Of a stretch of DNA of 64,000 nt, positions 1 to 7,769 are shown in pieces; the stretch's first letter is position 1; each line of letters begins with the position of its first letter. Source of the DNA: Dehalococcoidia bacterium. Lineage in GTDB: Bacteria > Chloroflexota > Dehalococcoidia > Tepidiformales > Tepidiformaceae. The notes beneath the pieces are model-generated. The model was not told the DNA's origin. It ran no database searches and was given only the letters and a program-made list of their open reading frames with translations. Location: contig JAGQHB010000029.1 of assembly GCA_020432045.1 (NCBI GenBank), forward strand, positions 62,001 through 126,000, given 5' to 3'. A program made the position numbers and the translations under genes.

Positions 1-237
1 AACGTCTGCAAGGCGAAGCAGCTCACGAACATCCGTAGCTCGAACGCGGACATCGCCGTCAAGCTCACGCCGCCGCAGCCGCCCAGCCTGGAACGCAGCC
101 TGTCCCTGATCTCAGACGATGAGATGGTCGAAGTGACACCAAAGACGATTCGCCTTCGGAAGGCCGAACTGAACCCGACGATTCGCGCGCGAGAAGCGAA
201 GCGGGCCAAGTTCGCGATGGCGGGGGCGCGCAGCTAG
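1..237 (+). CDS. typA: TypA/BipA ribosome-associated GTPase, C-terminal end (partial)
   Basis: The first 78 codons are open from base 1 and end in TAG at 235-237. The translation carries the characteristic tail of TypA/BipA: KQLTNIRSSNADIAV, then LTPP, then DDEMVEVTPKTIRLRK. In the family this C-terminal part contacts the ribosome, and the protein is a translational GTPase involved in 50S assembly and stress growth. The GTPase and the other domains lie off the left edge. The gene converges on the next gene with only 9 bases between the stops. The family assignment is firm because several consecutive conserved blocks match; nothing can be said about the start. Confidence 0.9.
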   Translation, partial: NVCKAKQLTNIRSSNADIAVKLTPPQPPSLERSLSLISDDEMVEVTPKTIRLRKAELNPTIRAREAKRAKFAMAGARS

Positions 238-246
238 AGACGCCTA

Positions 247-756
247 TCAGGGCACGACGATGTCGTAGCGGAACACGGGGTTGGCGGCTTCGTCGCCAAC
301 CTTGAGTCCCGTGTCGAACAGCTTGCCGGCGACGACCACCTGGATGGCCGCGCCAACCTTGTTTGAGCAGGAGGTTGCCGAACCCGCCGCGTAATCGATG
401 CCGTAGCCAGACGACGAACTGCCGCGCGTGGCCGCATCCGCGGGGCCCGCTTTGCCGTCGAAAAAGATCTGGACGATGGTGTCTTGCGGTGCGGGGGCGC
501 CACCGATCGACACGGTGCCAAAGACGGCGTTCGGCGGCACGGACGGCCCCTGGGAGCCGGCGCAATAGCTGGCGTCGGGAGGCGGCAGTATCACGGTTGG
601 TGCTGGCTCTGGCGTGCCATCGGCAGCGGCAACGGCGATGATCGCCCGCCGCGGGAGGTTCGACTGGGCCGAAGCCCCGAAGGTCACGGCCAGCGCGGCT
701 CCGAGGACGAGGACCAGCAAGGCGCCAGCAGCACCAAAGCGATATGTAGCTTTCAT
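247..756 (-). CDS. Exported protein of unknown function
   Basis: A 169-residue protein. I chose the ATG at 756 because GGAGAA lies just upstream and the N-terminus MKATYRFG is followed by a strongly hydrophobic stretch (about residues 8-27) ending in ASA-Q, a good Sec signal peptide. A longer reading from 804 would add 16 unlikely residues. The mature part starts Ala/Pro-rich and contains two cysteines about 70 residues apart (YCAGS and TSCSNK) that could form a disulfide outside the cytoplasm. Phrases such as VFGTVSIGGAPAPQDTIVQIFFDG suggest a beta-sandwich, CNA_B-like or transthyretin-like domain, but I do not recognise a family. It stands alone, divergent from the crotonase gene. Confidence 0.7.
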   Translation of the reverse strand: MKATYRFGAAGALLVLVLGAALAVTFGASAQSNLPRRAIIAVAAADGTPEPAPTVILPPPDASYCAGSQGPSVPPNAVFGTVSIGGAPAPQDTIVQIFFDGKAGPADAATRGSSSSGYGIDYAAGSATSCSNKVGAAIQVVVAGKLFDTGLKVGDEAANPVFRYDIVVP

Positions 757-910
757 CGATTCTCCGTGCCCGGCGGGCTTCCGTGGGATCGTGCGAAAGC
801 CCATGTTCCAGAAGTATGGCCGTGGCGTCTATCCCGGCGGGAAGTCCGCGTTACCTGTGACGTCGCGGCTCCCGTAAGCTCTGGCCAACTTTGGTCCCAG
901 AGGGAGCACA

Positions 911-1687
911 ATGCCGGACCTTCTGTACGAAAAACATGAGCACTATGCCGTCTTCACGATGAACCGGCCGCACCGCCTGAACGCGCTCGGCGGCACGATG
1001 CAGGCTGAACTGACCGAAGCGTTGAAGGATTTCGGCAGTGACCCTGAAATGCGCTGTGGCATCATCACGGGGGCGGGCCGGGCGTTCAGTGCGGGAGCAG
1101 ACCTGAAGGAGATGAGTGAGCGCAACTCCGGAATGGCCGCGGGCGCGGCTCGCGGCAGCACGCTCACGCCAACGACAGTGCAGTTTTCCAGGCACCCGAA
1201 GCCGTTCATCGCGGCCATCAATGGGCTCTGTCTCGCTGGGGGATTGGAACGTGCGCTCGATTGTGACATCCGGATCTGTTCGAGCGATGCGTATTTCGGC
1301 CTGTTCGAGGTGAAACGCGGGATTCTGCCCGGTTACGCGATCCACCACCTCGCGCGGCTCGTGCCATTCGGCGAAGCAATGTACATGATGCTGACTGCCG
1401 ATCGGATCGAGCCAGAAGCGGCACTGCGATGGGGTCTCGTCCACGAAATCGTCACTCCCCCGAAGCTCATGGAGCGCGCCGTTTCGATCGCCGGGATGAT
1501 CGCGGCCAATGCGCCGCTGGCCGTGGAAGGGACGAAAGCTGTCGCCCAGCAATGGCGGCAACTGGCGATCGACGAGTCCTACCGCTTCGGCGAATGGGTC
1601 GGGCGCACTGTGCTGAACTCGGCGGACGCAAAAGAAGGTCCGCTTGCGTTCGCCGAGAAGCGGCCGCCGGTCTGGCAATCGAAATGA
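911..1687 (+). CDS. Enoyl-CoA hydratase/isomerase family protein (crotonase fold)
   Basis: A 258-residue protein of typical crotonase length. The ATG at 911 follows GAGGGAGCACA. The oxyanion-hole segment AFSAGADLKEM (about residues 58-68) and the second glycine segment AINGLCLAGGLERALDCDI are clear. The usual PGAGG stretch after the second glutamate position reads LPGYA, so substrate and reaction (hydration, isomerisation or another CoA-enolate chemistry) cannot be fixed. The product is expected to be a cytosolic hexamer acting on acyl-CoA thioesters. The gene is monocistronic; the next gene is convergent, 25 bases away. The acyl-CoA carboxylase genes 1.5 kb away are on the other strand and need not be related. 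Confidence 0.85.
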   Translation: MPDLLYEKHEHYAVFTMNRPHRLNALGGTMQAELTEALKDFGSDPEMRCGIITGAGRAFSAGADLKEMSERNSGMAAGAARGSTLTPTTVQFSRHPKPFIAAINGLCLAGGLERALDCDIRICSSDAYFGLFEVKRGILPGYAIHHLARLVPFGEAMYMMLTADRIEPEAALRWGLVHEIVTPPKLMERAVSIAGMIAANAPLAVEGTKAVAQQWRQLAIDESYRFGEWVGRTVLNSADAKEGPLAFAEKRPPVWQSK

Positions 1688-1712
1688 AGGCAGACCGGGC
1701 TGCGCCGGCGAA

Positions 1713-2144
1713 TCAATCGCCCGTAGGCGTGATCGTGGAGTCATCACCGACCGGGCTCGGCGTCGTGCCCGGATCCGCGGGTATGGTGGGCGTGCTCCCC
1801 GATCCGTCGATGGTGGGCGTGGCAGTCACACCGGGGTGCGTCGGCGTCACGCCAGGCGCCGCCGCTGATACCGCGGGCGAGGATACCGTCGACTCCGCTG
1901 TACCGGTGGCACTGAGCGCCGGACTGGTTCCGGGCGAATCAGTTGTCGCCGGGGTGCCGGGCTGACCGTTGTCTCGTGCGACATTCACGACCGGGATCAC
2001 CACTTGCTCGCTCGCATTGGACTGTTTCCCGTTGCCCACGACGTACGCCCCCGCGGCAAGGGCAATTCCGGCGAGGACGCCTATGGCAGCGATCACCTGC
2101 GTCCGCCGTGCGGTGACGCTCTTGCCTGGCCCCTGAGTGTTCAC
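1713..2144 (-). CDS. Membrane-anchored Ser/Thr/Pro-rich protein
   Basis: 143 residues starting with GTG at 2144. After a basic N-terminus (SVTARRTQ) there is one hydrophobic helix (about residues 17-38), then about 100 residues of low-complexity Thr, Ser, Pro and Gly, including repeated PTI, TPT and PGTT units. This layout suggests a signal anchor with an extended, possibly O-glycosylated stalk outside the cell. No enzymatic domain is visible. It lies 54 bases after the epimerase gene on the same strand and could be the last gene of that unit. The function is unknown. Confidence 0.6.
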   Translation of the reverse strand: MNTQGPGKSVTARRTQVIAAIGVLAGIALAAGAYVVGNGKQSNASEQVVIPVVNVARDNGQPGTPATTDSPGTSPALSATGTAESTVSSPAVSAAAPGVTPTHPGVTATPTIDGSGSTPTIPADPGTTPSPVGDDSTITPTGD

Positions 2145-2198
2145 TGTGTTCCCAAGAGTGTCATCTGGCGTTCTCCGACGGTGCTCCGGGTGCGATCG

Positions 2199-3134
2199 CT
2201 ACGATGGTGGGGTGGCCGCACGTTCTCGATACCAGGCGACCGTCTCCGCAATTCCCCGCGCGAAATCTACTGCGGGGGACCAGCCAAGGACATCCTTCGC
2301 AAGCCGGTTGTCGAGCCATGTATTCCGAACGTCGCCCGGCCTGGGAGGGCCGTTACGGCTGGGGACCGACGTTGGTATCGCGGATGCCAGCTCACGATGG
2401 ATAGCGTTTACGGATGTACCCGTGCCGGTGCCAATGTTTACCAGGGCCCCGGATGCGGCGGCGAGTGCTGCAACATTGGCGGCCGCGACGTCCGTGACGT
2501 AGACGTAGTCCTTGGCCTGTTCGCCGTCCCCGTCGATGGTGCAGGGCTGTCCGGCGAGCATCAGGCCCGTGAAGATAGCGACGACACCGGCCTCTCCGTG
2601 CGGGTCCTGGCGCGGGCCGTAGACGTTGGCATACCGAAGGACGACCGTCTCGATCCCCCATGTGCGCCTCGCAAGGTCCACGTAGAGTTCTCCTGTGTAC
2701 TTGGAGACGCCGTAATTCGAAAGCAGGCGTACCTGGTGGTCTTCCGTAATGGGGAGGGTCTGCGGCTCGCCGTAGGCCGTACCCCCCGAGGCGGCGTAGA
2801 CGAACCGCCGGACTTCGTACTGCCGGCAGAGGCTGAGCAATGCGACCGTCCCGCCGGCATTTACGGCGAGGTCGCGCGCGGGCTCGCCGATGCTGACCTT
2901 GACGCTCGCCTGGGCGGCGTGATGGTCGACCGCTTCCGGGCGAAATGCTTCGAAGACCGACTCGAGGCCTGGCCCGGTGATGTCGGCCTCGAAGAATCGG
3001 GCGCCGGGATTCAGGTTCACACGCTTGCCGGTGGAGAGGTTGTCGACGACGGACACCTCATGCCCGGCCGCCAGCATCGCGTCCACGATGTGGGAGCCGA
3101 TAAACCCGGCGCCGCCGGTGACGAGGACGCGCAT
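2199..3134 (-). CDS. NAD-dependent nucleotide-sugar epimerase/dehydratase
   Basis: 311 residues, an extended short-chain dehydrogenase of the UDP-glucose 4-epimerase type. The N-terminal Rossmann motif GGAGFIGSHIVD (residues 7-18) binds NAD, the VVDNLSTG stretch is typical of GalE-like enzymes, and the catalytic pair is in YGVSKYTGE (Tyr-x3-Lys). RYANVYGPRQDP and the C-terminal RPGDVRNTWLD blocks contact the nucleotide sugar. The exact sugar cannot be read from the sequence. It starts 23 bases after the BCCP stop, so it may be co-transcribed with the carboxylase genes. A role in supplying sugars for the glycan clusters at 7.8-17.4 kb or 37.6-42.5 kb is possible but not shown. Confidence 0.85.
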   Translation of the reverse strand: MRVLVTGGAGFIGSHIVDAMLAAGHEVSVVDNLSTGKRVNLNPGARFFEADITGPGLESVFEAFRPEAVDHHAAQASVKVSIGEPARDLAVNAGGTVALLSLCRQYEVRRFVYAASGGTAYGEPQTLPITEDHQVRLLSNYGVSKYTGELYVDLARRTWGIETVVLRYANVYGPRQDPHGEAGVVAIFTGLMLAGQPCTIDGDGEQAKDYVYVTDVAAANVAALAAASGALVNIGTGTGTSVNAIHRELASAIPTSVPSRNGPPRPGDVRNTWLDNRLAKDVLGWSPAVDFARGIAETVAWYRERAATPPS

Positions 3135-3157
3135 CAGTCGATCCTTTCCCGGGGGTG

Positions 3158-3673
3158 CTATCCGGCCCTGATCGCGACCAGGAGATCAGCAGCCTGTACG
3201 CGCTGGCCGGCGACGACGGGCACCGCCTCGACAACACCGGCCACCGGCGAGCGAAGCTCGTTGTTCATCTTCATTGACTCGATGACGAGCAGTACCTGCC
3301 CTTGCTGCACACCGTCGCCGGGCTGACAGCGCACCTCGACGATGGAGCCAGTCATGGGGGCGTTGACGCGCGCCACACCGGATACTGCACCGCTCTTCTT
3401 TCCGCGCTGCCCGGCAGGCCGCCACGGGCCGACATCACAGTCGAAGGTGTGGCGGCCGATCGTGACGGTCGCGCCGCCGCGCCTGCGCGAGAGGTACAGT
3501 TCCGTAGGCTGGTTGTCGAGCATCAGCAAATAGAGGTCAGCGTCGCCGACGCGGGCGAGTTCGCAGGTGCGCCACTCGCCTTCGTCACGGCGGACACGGA
3601 ACTGGCCATTAGCGGCTTCGACTTCGTAGCTCGCCTCGTCCTCTTCAAGGCGCACCAGGTACTTCATCGCCAT
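3158..3673 (-). CDS. Biotin carboxyl carrier protein of an acyl-CoA carboxylase
   Basis: 171 residues. The C-terminal half is a biotinyl domain with the biotin attachment motif ESMKM at residues 132-136 (Lys135), followed by the usual VxxGVV and AGQRV turns. The N-terminal half (residues 1-90) resembles the BT-type linker that docks BCCP on the biotin carboxylase in propionyl- and methylcrotonyl-CoA carboxylases. The ATG at 3673 overlaps the end of the biotin carboxylase gene by 10 bases, pointing to translational coupling. No carboxyltransferase subunit lies in the window, so the acyl-CoA substrate (acetyl, propionyl or other) is unknown. Confidence 0.88.
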   Translation of the reverse strand: MAMKYLVRLEEDEASYEVEAANGQFRVRRDEGEWRTCELARVGDADLYLLMLDNQPTELYLSRRRGGATVTIGRHTFDCDVGPWRPAGQRGKKSGAVSGVARVNAPMTGSIVEVRCQPGDGVQQGQVLLVIESMKMNNELRSPVAGVVEAVPVVAGQRVQAADLLVAIRAG

Positions 3674-5184
3674 TGTGAGACTCCTGAGAAGTTGCCCATG
3701 CGCTCGCGCCAGGCAGAGCCCGCTACCGGGCCACGGTGGTTATTGCCCCCTGGAACCGGCTCAGGAGCAGATTCCGGCACGATCATGAGAAGCAGGGCAC
3801 CGATCTCCGCAGCGGTCTTCTGCCGCTGCAACGGCTCTTCGGCGACGACGGCGTGGCGGTCGAGGAAACCCGTATCGATTGACCCGGTCACAAAGTCCGG
3901 AATATCGAGGATCTGGGTGAGGTAGGGAATGTTCGTGGCGACGCCCTCGATACGGAACTCGGCTAGCGCTCGCTTCATACGGCTCCGCGCGCCTTCACGG
4001 TTCCTTCCCCAGGCGGTGACCTTGGCGAGCAGTGAATCGTAGTACGGCGTCACTTCCATGCCATCGTAGAGGGCACTTTCCACGCGGATCCCTGGCCCGG
4101 CAGGCTCGCGCGCAAACACAACCTTGCCCACGGAGGGAAGGAAGCCATTGAACGGGTCTTCAGCCACGATCCGGCATTCGATGGCCCAGCCGCGACTAAG
4201 GAGGTCAGCCTCTTCGTAGGCCAGCTCTTCGCCGGCGGCAACGAGAATTTGGTCCTTAACGATGTCGATGCCGGTGACCATCTCCGTGACAGGGTGCTCG
4301 ACCTGCAGGCGCGTATTCATCTCGAGGAAGTAGAAGCTACCGTCCTCGGTGAGCAGAAACTCGACCGTACCAACGTTATGGTAATTCGCTGCCCGGGAGA
4401 GACGGACAGACGCTCGGCCCAGCTTGCGACGCAGTTCGGGCGAAACGACCGAACTGGGGCATTCTTCAATGATCTTCTGATGGCGGCGCTGGATTGAGCA
4501 CTCACGCTCACCCGCGGGGACGATATTCCCGTGCTTATCCGCGATGATCTGGACTTCGATGTGGCGGACAGGCGAGAGGTGCTTCTCTACGTAGATTGCG
4601 GCATTGCCGAATGCCGCCTTCGCCTCGTACATGGCCTGTTGGGCGGCGGCTTCGAACTCGCCAGCGGAACCGACGATGCGGATCCCGCGACCGCCACCGC
4701 CAGCGGAAGCCTTCACCATTACCGGGAAACCAATGCTCTCAGCGAACTGGATGGCGTCCGGCATCGAAGTAATTTCTTCAGACCCCGGGACCACCGGGAG
4801 ACCTGCCTGGAGGGCCAGCTCACGCGCGGCAATCTTGTTGCCGAGCTGGCGCATCGACTGCGGCGACGGGCCGATGAACGTCATGCCGGCAGCTTCGACA
4901 GCCTCGGCGAAGTCTGCATTCTCAGCCAGGAATCCATACCCGGGATGGATAGCGTCGACGCCACAAGCTTTGGCTACCTCGATGATGCGCGCACCGTCGA
5001 GGTAGCTGAGGCGCGCATCCGCCGGGCCGATGAGCCGAGCCTCGTCCGCATACCGGACGTGCTGGCTGAGACGGTCCACTTCCGAATACACGGCAACCGA
5101 CGTGATCTCAAGGTCACGAAGCGCGCGGACGATGCGCAGGGCAATTTCACCACGATTGGCGACGAGGACTTTTTTGAACACCAT
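3664..5184 (-). CDS. accC: Biotin carboxylase subunit of acyl-CoA carboxylase
   Basis: 506 residues. It carboxylates the biotin on the partner BCCP using ATP and bicarbonate. The start MVFKKVLVANRGEIALRI at 5184 is supported by GGAGG nearby; a longer frame to 5385 adds non-homologous residues. Visible are the biotin carboxylase N-domain (1-110), the ATP-grasp glycine loop SAGGGGRG (160-167), ERECSIQRRHQK, and the catalytic EMNTRLQVEHPVTE block. The length slightly exceeds the usual 450, with a tail after about residue 455 of the kind found in acyl-CoA carboxylase alpha subunits. The last 10 bases overlap the BCCP gene. The product is cytosolic. The gene symbol is generic for the family. Confidence 0.9.
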   Translation of the reverse strand: MVFKKVLVANRGEIALRIVRALRDLEITSVAVYSEVDRLSQHVRYADEARLIGPADARLSYLDGARIIEVAKACGVDAIHPGYGFLAENADFAEAVEAAGMTFIGPSPQSMRQLGNKIAARELALQAGLPVVPGSEEITSMPDAIQFAESIGFPVMVKASAGGGGRGIRIVGSAGEFEAAAQQAMYEAKAAFGNAAIYVEKHLSPVRHIEVQIIADKHGNIVPAGERECSIQRRHQKIIEECPSSVVSPELRRKLGRASVRLSRAANYHNVGTVEFLLTEDGSFYFLEMNTRLQVEHPVTEMVTGIDIVKDQILVAAGEELAYEEADLLSRGWAIECRIVAEDPFNGFLPSVGKVVFAREPAGPGIRVESALYDGMEVTPYYDSLLAKVTAWGRNREGARSRMKRALAEFRIEGVATNIPYLTQILDIPDFVTGSIDTGFLDRHAVVAEEPLQRQKTAAEIGALLLMIVPESAPEPVPGGNNHRGPVAGSAWRERMGNFSGVSQWR

Positions 5185-5279
5185 GAGCCCGCCTCCGGCG
5201 AGGTACTGTACCTGAGAGGCCGCCAACAGGGGACTGCGGGGCGAGAGACCCCGTTCCGCAACGGCCGAGGCCCTATTGG

Positions 5280-7193
5280 CTAGCCTCCGCCAGCCGCGAT
5301 CGCGCCAACCGGCACGGGGGCGAAGCGGTCCACGACCTCCATGGCGGAGGGCGCGACTTCCTTGCAGGCGCCGCAGAGGATGCAAAGCCGCTGGTCAACC
5401 ATCCACTGCTGCTGACCGTCCTGGACGATGGCAACAGTCGGACAGATGGCTACGGCACTTTCGAGATCAGGATCGGACTGCGAACGGACGCGATACTCGA
5501 TGAAGCCCGGGAGTGAACGGGTCGGGTCCACCTTGTGATGGATTAGCGATTCCAGCTCGCCGCGGAAGTATTTGAGCATGAGCTTGATCGCGGTCGGCGA
5601 AAGCTGCCCGTGCTGGCAGTTGGACCAGACGAGCGTCTTCACGATGCCCTCGAGCTTGTCGATGTCGTTTTCGCGGCCACCACCCATGGCTATCCGGCGC
5701 AAGACTTCAACAGCACGCTGGTTGCCGCCGTGACAGGTCGTGCAGCGGCCGCATGATTCGTCCTCGCAGAAGCCGGTCATCCACATGACAAGGTCGAGGA
5801 TGCTTTCCCCGTTGTCGAAGAAGACGATACCGCCGCCGCCGAGGAACATGCCGCGCTCGCGGAATGGGGCGAGCTGCATAGCATTGTTGATCTCCGAGGC
5901 GGGGAGGACGCCGGAGAGCGGACCACCGGGCTGGTAGCCTTTCAGCTCCTTGCCGGGAAGCATGCCACCGCCGTAACGTTCCAGCGCCTCACGCATGGTG
6001 CTGCTGCCGAATGGGATTTCGAAGGTGCAGCCCGCATTCACGATCTGCCCGGAGAGGCAGAACATCTTGGTTCCTTTTTCCGGCTGTTCGCCGGGGTTGA
6101 CGTTGCACCACCAGGCAGCACCTTCTCGAAGGATGAGCGGCGCGTTGGCGTAGGACTCGACGTTGTTCACGTTCGTCGGCTTGTTCCAGAGGCCAGCCTG
6201 CGCTGGGAACGGCGGTTTAATGCGAGGCATGCCGCGGAAGCCATCGATCGAGTTTATGAGGCCGGTTTCATCGCCGCAGACGTAGCTGCCGGCGCCTTTG
6301 AAGATGACGACATCGAAGTCCCATCCGAGGCCGAGGATGTTCTCGCCGAGGATGCCCTTCGCCTTGGCCTGCTCAACGGCGTTCTGCATGCGGGTGATGG
6401 CCAGCGGGTACTCGTAGCGGATGTAGACGTAGGCCTCGCGTGCGCCCGAGGCGCGGGCAGCGATTGCCAGGCCTTCGATGATCAGATGCGGGTCGCCTTC
6501 GAGCAGGGTCCGGTTCACCCACGCGCCGGGGTCGCCCTCATCGGCGTTGCAGACGAGGTATTTTGGGGCTGCCGTTGCGGTGCGCAGGAAGTCCCACTTG
6601 CGGCCGACCGGGAAATTCGCGCCACCGCGGCCGCCAACTCCTGAGTCGAGCATCTCTTTGATGATTTCTTCGTCAGTCAGTTCAAGGGCGCGGAGGAGCC
6701 CGGAATAGCCGCCCTGGGCGAGATAGTCGTCGATGCTTTCAGGGTCCGTGGTGCCTGTGTTCTTCATGAGGCGCCGGACCTGGCCCTGCATGAAGGGGTG
6801 GTCGCTGAGGAGCGGGATATCGGCCGTGGCGGTGCCTTCGACAATGCCGAGGGCCATCTCCGGCCAGTCACCTCCGTTGGTGACGCAGCGCTCGACCAGC
6901 TCCGGGACAAGGTCCGCGGTGATGTCGTGATAGAGCACGGAGCGCGTACCGGCCGCAGAACGGACCGTGACGCAGGGTTCCATCCAGCAGAACCCCCAGG
7001 AGCCGGTGATGTGGACCACCATGTCATTCGCGGGGTTCGCGGCGGCAGACTGAAGGGCGGCCAACGTCTCGCGTGCGCCACGGGCAAGGGACGAGGTGTC
7101 GACGACGACCGTGACGTGCGTCTTGCCGTCGTGCTGGCGTTCCGACCATGCTCGTTCTGCGTTCGAAATGAGTCCCTGGAGGGTTGCGTTCAT
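5280..7193 (-). CDS. NuoF-like NADH-binding flavoprotein with N-terminal thioredoxin-like and C-terminal ferredoxin domains
   Basis: 637 residues, longer than plain NuoF (about 430). Order: a thioredoxin-like domain (about 10-110) holding only two cysteines (GFCWMEPC); the NADH site GRGGANFPVGRKW; the FMN region NADEGDPGAW; the loop GAGSYVCGDETGLINSIDG; the [4Fe-4S] motif ESCGRCTTC with a fourth Cys after VWSNC; and a C-terminal ferredoxin-like segment with one CP and one CxxCxxC. This architecture matches NADH-linked modules of complex I, formate dehydrogenases and soluble hydrogenases (FdsB, HndC or HoxF-like). The start at 7193 overlaps the NuoE-like stop as ATGA. The catalytic partner is not encoded nearby. 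Confidence 0.88.
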   Translation of the reverse strand: MNATLQGLISNAERAWSERQHDGKTHVTVVVDTSSLARGARETLAALQSAAANPANDMVVHITGSWGFCWMEPCVTVRSAAGTRSVLYHDITADLVPELVERCVTNGGDWPEMALGIVEGTATADIPLLSDHPFMQGQVRRLMKNTGTTDPESIDDYLAQGGYSGLLRALELTDEEIIKEMLDSGVGGRGGANFPVGRKWDFLRTATAAPKYLVCNADEGDPGAWVNRTLLEGDPHLIIEGLAIAARASGAREAYVYIRYEYPLAITRMQNAVEQAKAKGILGENILGLGWDFDVVIFKGAGSYVCGDETGLINSIDGFRGMPRIKPPFPAQAGLWNKPTNVNNVESYANAPLILREGAAWWCNVNPGEQPEKGTKMFCLSGQIVNAGCTFEIPFGSSTMREALERYGGGMLPGKELKGYQPGGPLSGVLPASEINNAMQLAPFRERGMFLGGGGIVFFDNGESILDLVMWMTGFCEDESCGRCTTCHGGNQRAVEVLRRIAMGGGRENDIDKLEGIVKTLVWSNCQHGQLSPTAIKLMLKYFRGELESLIHHKVDPTRSLPGFIEYRVRSQSDPDLESAVAICPTVAIVQDGQQQWMVDQRLCILCGACKEVAPSAMEVVDRFAPVPVGAIAAGGG

Positions 7194-7666
7194 GCGGTAC
7201 CTTCCTTCACAGCACGAGCAAGTTCGATCGCGGAGGCGACGGTCAGCGGGCCAGTGACTTCGCCATTCACCCAGACCATTGGGGCTTCGTGGCACGTGCC
7301 GTTGCATTGGCCCACGTGGATGCCATAGGCGTGGTCGTCGCTGTGGCCTCCGAGCGGGAGTTCGAGCACGTGCTGCATCGCTTCGCGGATGCGGTCACCG
7401 CCACGAAGCCGGCAGGTGGGGCCGCTGCACCACGAAATCTCCGTGGAAGGCGGCGGCGATGTCCGTATGTCCGAATAGAACGAAGCGGCGCCGTAGATCA
7501 GCGCTGCCGTGGTGTTCAGCTGGCGGGCGATGATCTCCATCGCCTGTGCGGAAACGTACCCGTACGTCTCCTGGACCTTGTGAAGCGCAGGGAGCACGTG
7601 GCCCTTCCCCGGACCGAATTCGGCGACGGTCGCGCGTAGTTCCTGCAACGACGGCTCGGCGTGCAT
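7190..7666 (-). CDS. NuoE-like [2Fe-2S] thioredoxin-fold subunit
   Basis: 158 residues, the usual length for NuoE/HndA. The ATG at 7666 was chosen because homology begins at SLQELRATVAEF and GAGG lies upstream; further upstream the frame is not family-like. The four cluster ligands are in CSGPTC and CNGTC. The helical N-terminal part (GHVLPALHKVQETYGYVS) is typical of the family. It should dock with the NuoF-like protein, with which it overlaps by four bases (ATGA), and pass electrons from NADH/FMN to an unknown acceptor subunit. The 103-base gap upstream separates it from the FAD oxidoreductase gene, so it probably has its own promoter. Confidence 0.9.
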   Translation of the reverse strand: MHAEPSLQELRATVAEFGPGKGHVLPALHKVQETYGYVSAQAMEIIARQLNTTAALIYGAASFYSDIRTSPPPSTEISWCSGPTCRLRGGDRIREAMQHVLELPLGGHSDDHAYGIHVGQCNGTCHEAPMVWVNGEVTGPLTVASAIELARAVKEGTA

Positions 7667-7769
7667 GGGCAGCCTCGGAATTGTGAAGTCGGGCACAAGT
7701 ATAGCGTCCGGGACTGTAGACGCTGGCGGAGTCCGCGAGCGCACGAACAGAAAGCAGGCCGGGAGAGCC

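Noticed and set aside
2004-3326. 440-residue open frame on the plus strand
   Set aside because: It is the antisense shadow of the epimerase and BCCP genes; no family-like sequence.
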